A stretch of 41,344 bases of DNA from Alphaproteobacteria bacterium (GTDB lineage Bacteria; Pseudomonadota; Alphaproteobacteria; Sphingomonadales; Sphingomonadaceae). Of this stretch, positions 41,325-41,344 are shown piece by piece (positions within the stretch are counted from its first letter, which is position 1; every line of letters begins with the position of its first letter). The stretch covers positions 1-41,344 of the forward strand of contig JAUIFP010000023.1 of assembly GCA_030430365.1 (NCBI GenBank), given 5' to 3'. The translations under genes and the position numbers were made by a program. Under the pieces are notes generated by a model. It did no database searches. It was not told the DNA's origin and was given only the letters and a program-made list of their open reading frames with translations.

Positions 41325-41344
41325 CGCTGGTTTTCCTTCGCAAG

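Noticed and set aside
1-41344. CRISPR arrays, tRNA or rRNA genes, insertion sequences, prophage genes
   Set aside because: No regular direct-repeat arrays, cloverleaf sequences, transposase motifs or phage genes were recognised by eye. A subtle small RNA could still have been missed.

Overview
The window reads as chromosomal DNA of a GC-rich alphaproteobacterium, most likely a sphingomonad (Sphingomonas, Novosphingobium or Erythrobacter relatives). This is inferred from gene content: aromatic ring oxygenases, a TonB-dependent receptor, an RND pump with a NodT-type lipoprotein channel, a CDP-sugar cluster, and gluconate genes that feed 6-phosphogluconate into central metabolism. I see no rRNA, tRNA, CRISPR, insertion sequence or phage gene.

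Region 1 (1-7534) looks like an aromatic catabolism locus. A luciferase-type flavin monooxygenase runs off the left edge on the minus strand. A plus-strand operon encodes a phthalate-dioxygenase-type reductase, an Asp-box beta-propeller, an acyl-CoA-dehydrogenase-fold monooxygenase and a Rieske oxygenase alpha subunit. A convergent LigB-family extradiol dioxygenase lies beyond them. Together they could hydroxylate and cleave an aromatic substrate that the sequence does not identify.

Region 2 (7728-15550) is a tripartite RND efflux operon (adaptor, pump, outer-membrane channel, overlapping by 4 bases) with a TonB-dependent receptor upstream on the same strand.

Region 3 (15827-24923) is surface-glycan related: two family 2 glycosyltransferases, a VanZ-like membrane protein, then a tight four-gene set (glucose-1-phosphate cytidylyltransferase, NAD-dependent epimerase/dehydratase, two tandem C-methyltransferase paralogues) that suggests a CDP-activated, C-methylated branched sugar. 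A LuxR-type regulator without a LuxI partner follows.

Region 4 (25069-30803) holds five small exported proteins of unknown function, arranged around a divergent promoter with a perfect 24-base dyad, and an adenylation / carrier / membrane-acyltransferase fusion. In domain logic that fusion resembles a single-chain version of the Dlt D-alanylation system and is the most unusual single gene here.

Region 5 (31242-41324) is a sugar-acid locus built around L-idonate / 5-ketogluconate / gluconate genes (idnD-, idnO-, gluconokinase- and IdnR/GntR-like). It also has a 2-hydroxyacid dehydrogenase, a beta-hydroxyacid dehydrogenase, a second SDR, a zinc alcohol dehydrogenase, an MFS transporter and a convergent ICL/PEPM-family enzyme. 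Three copies of a 16-base operator-like sequence (consensus ATGTTAACGGTCACAT) sit just before idnO, idnD and the transporter gene, defining a probable local regulon of the LacI-family protein encoded in the cluster.
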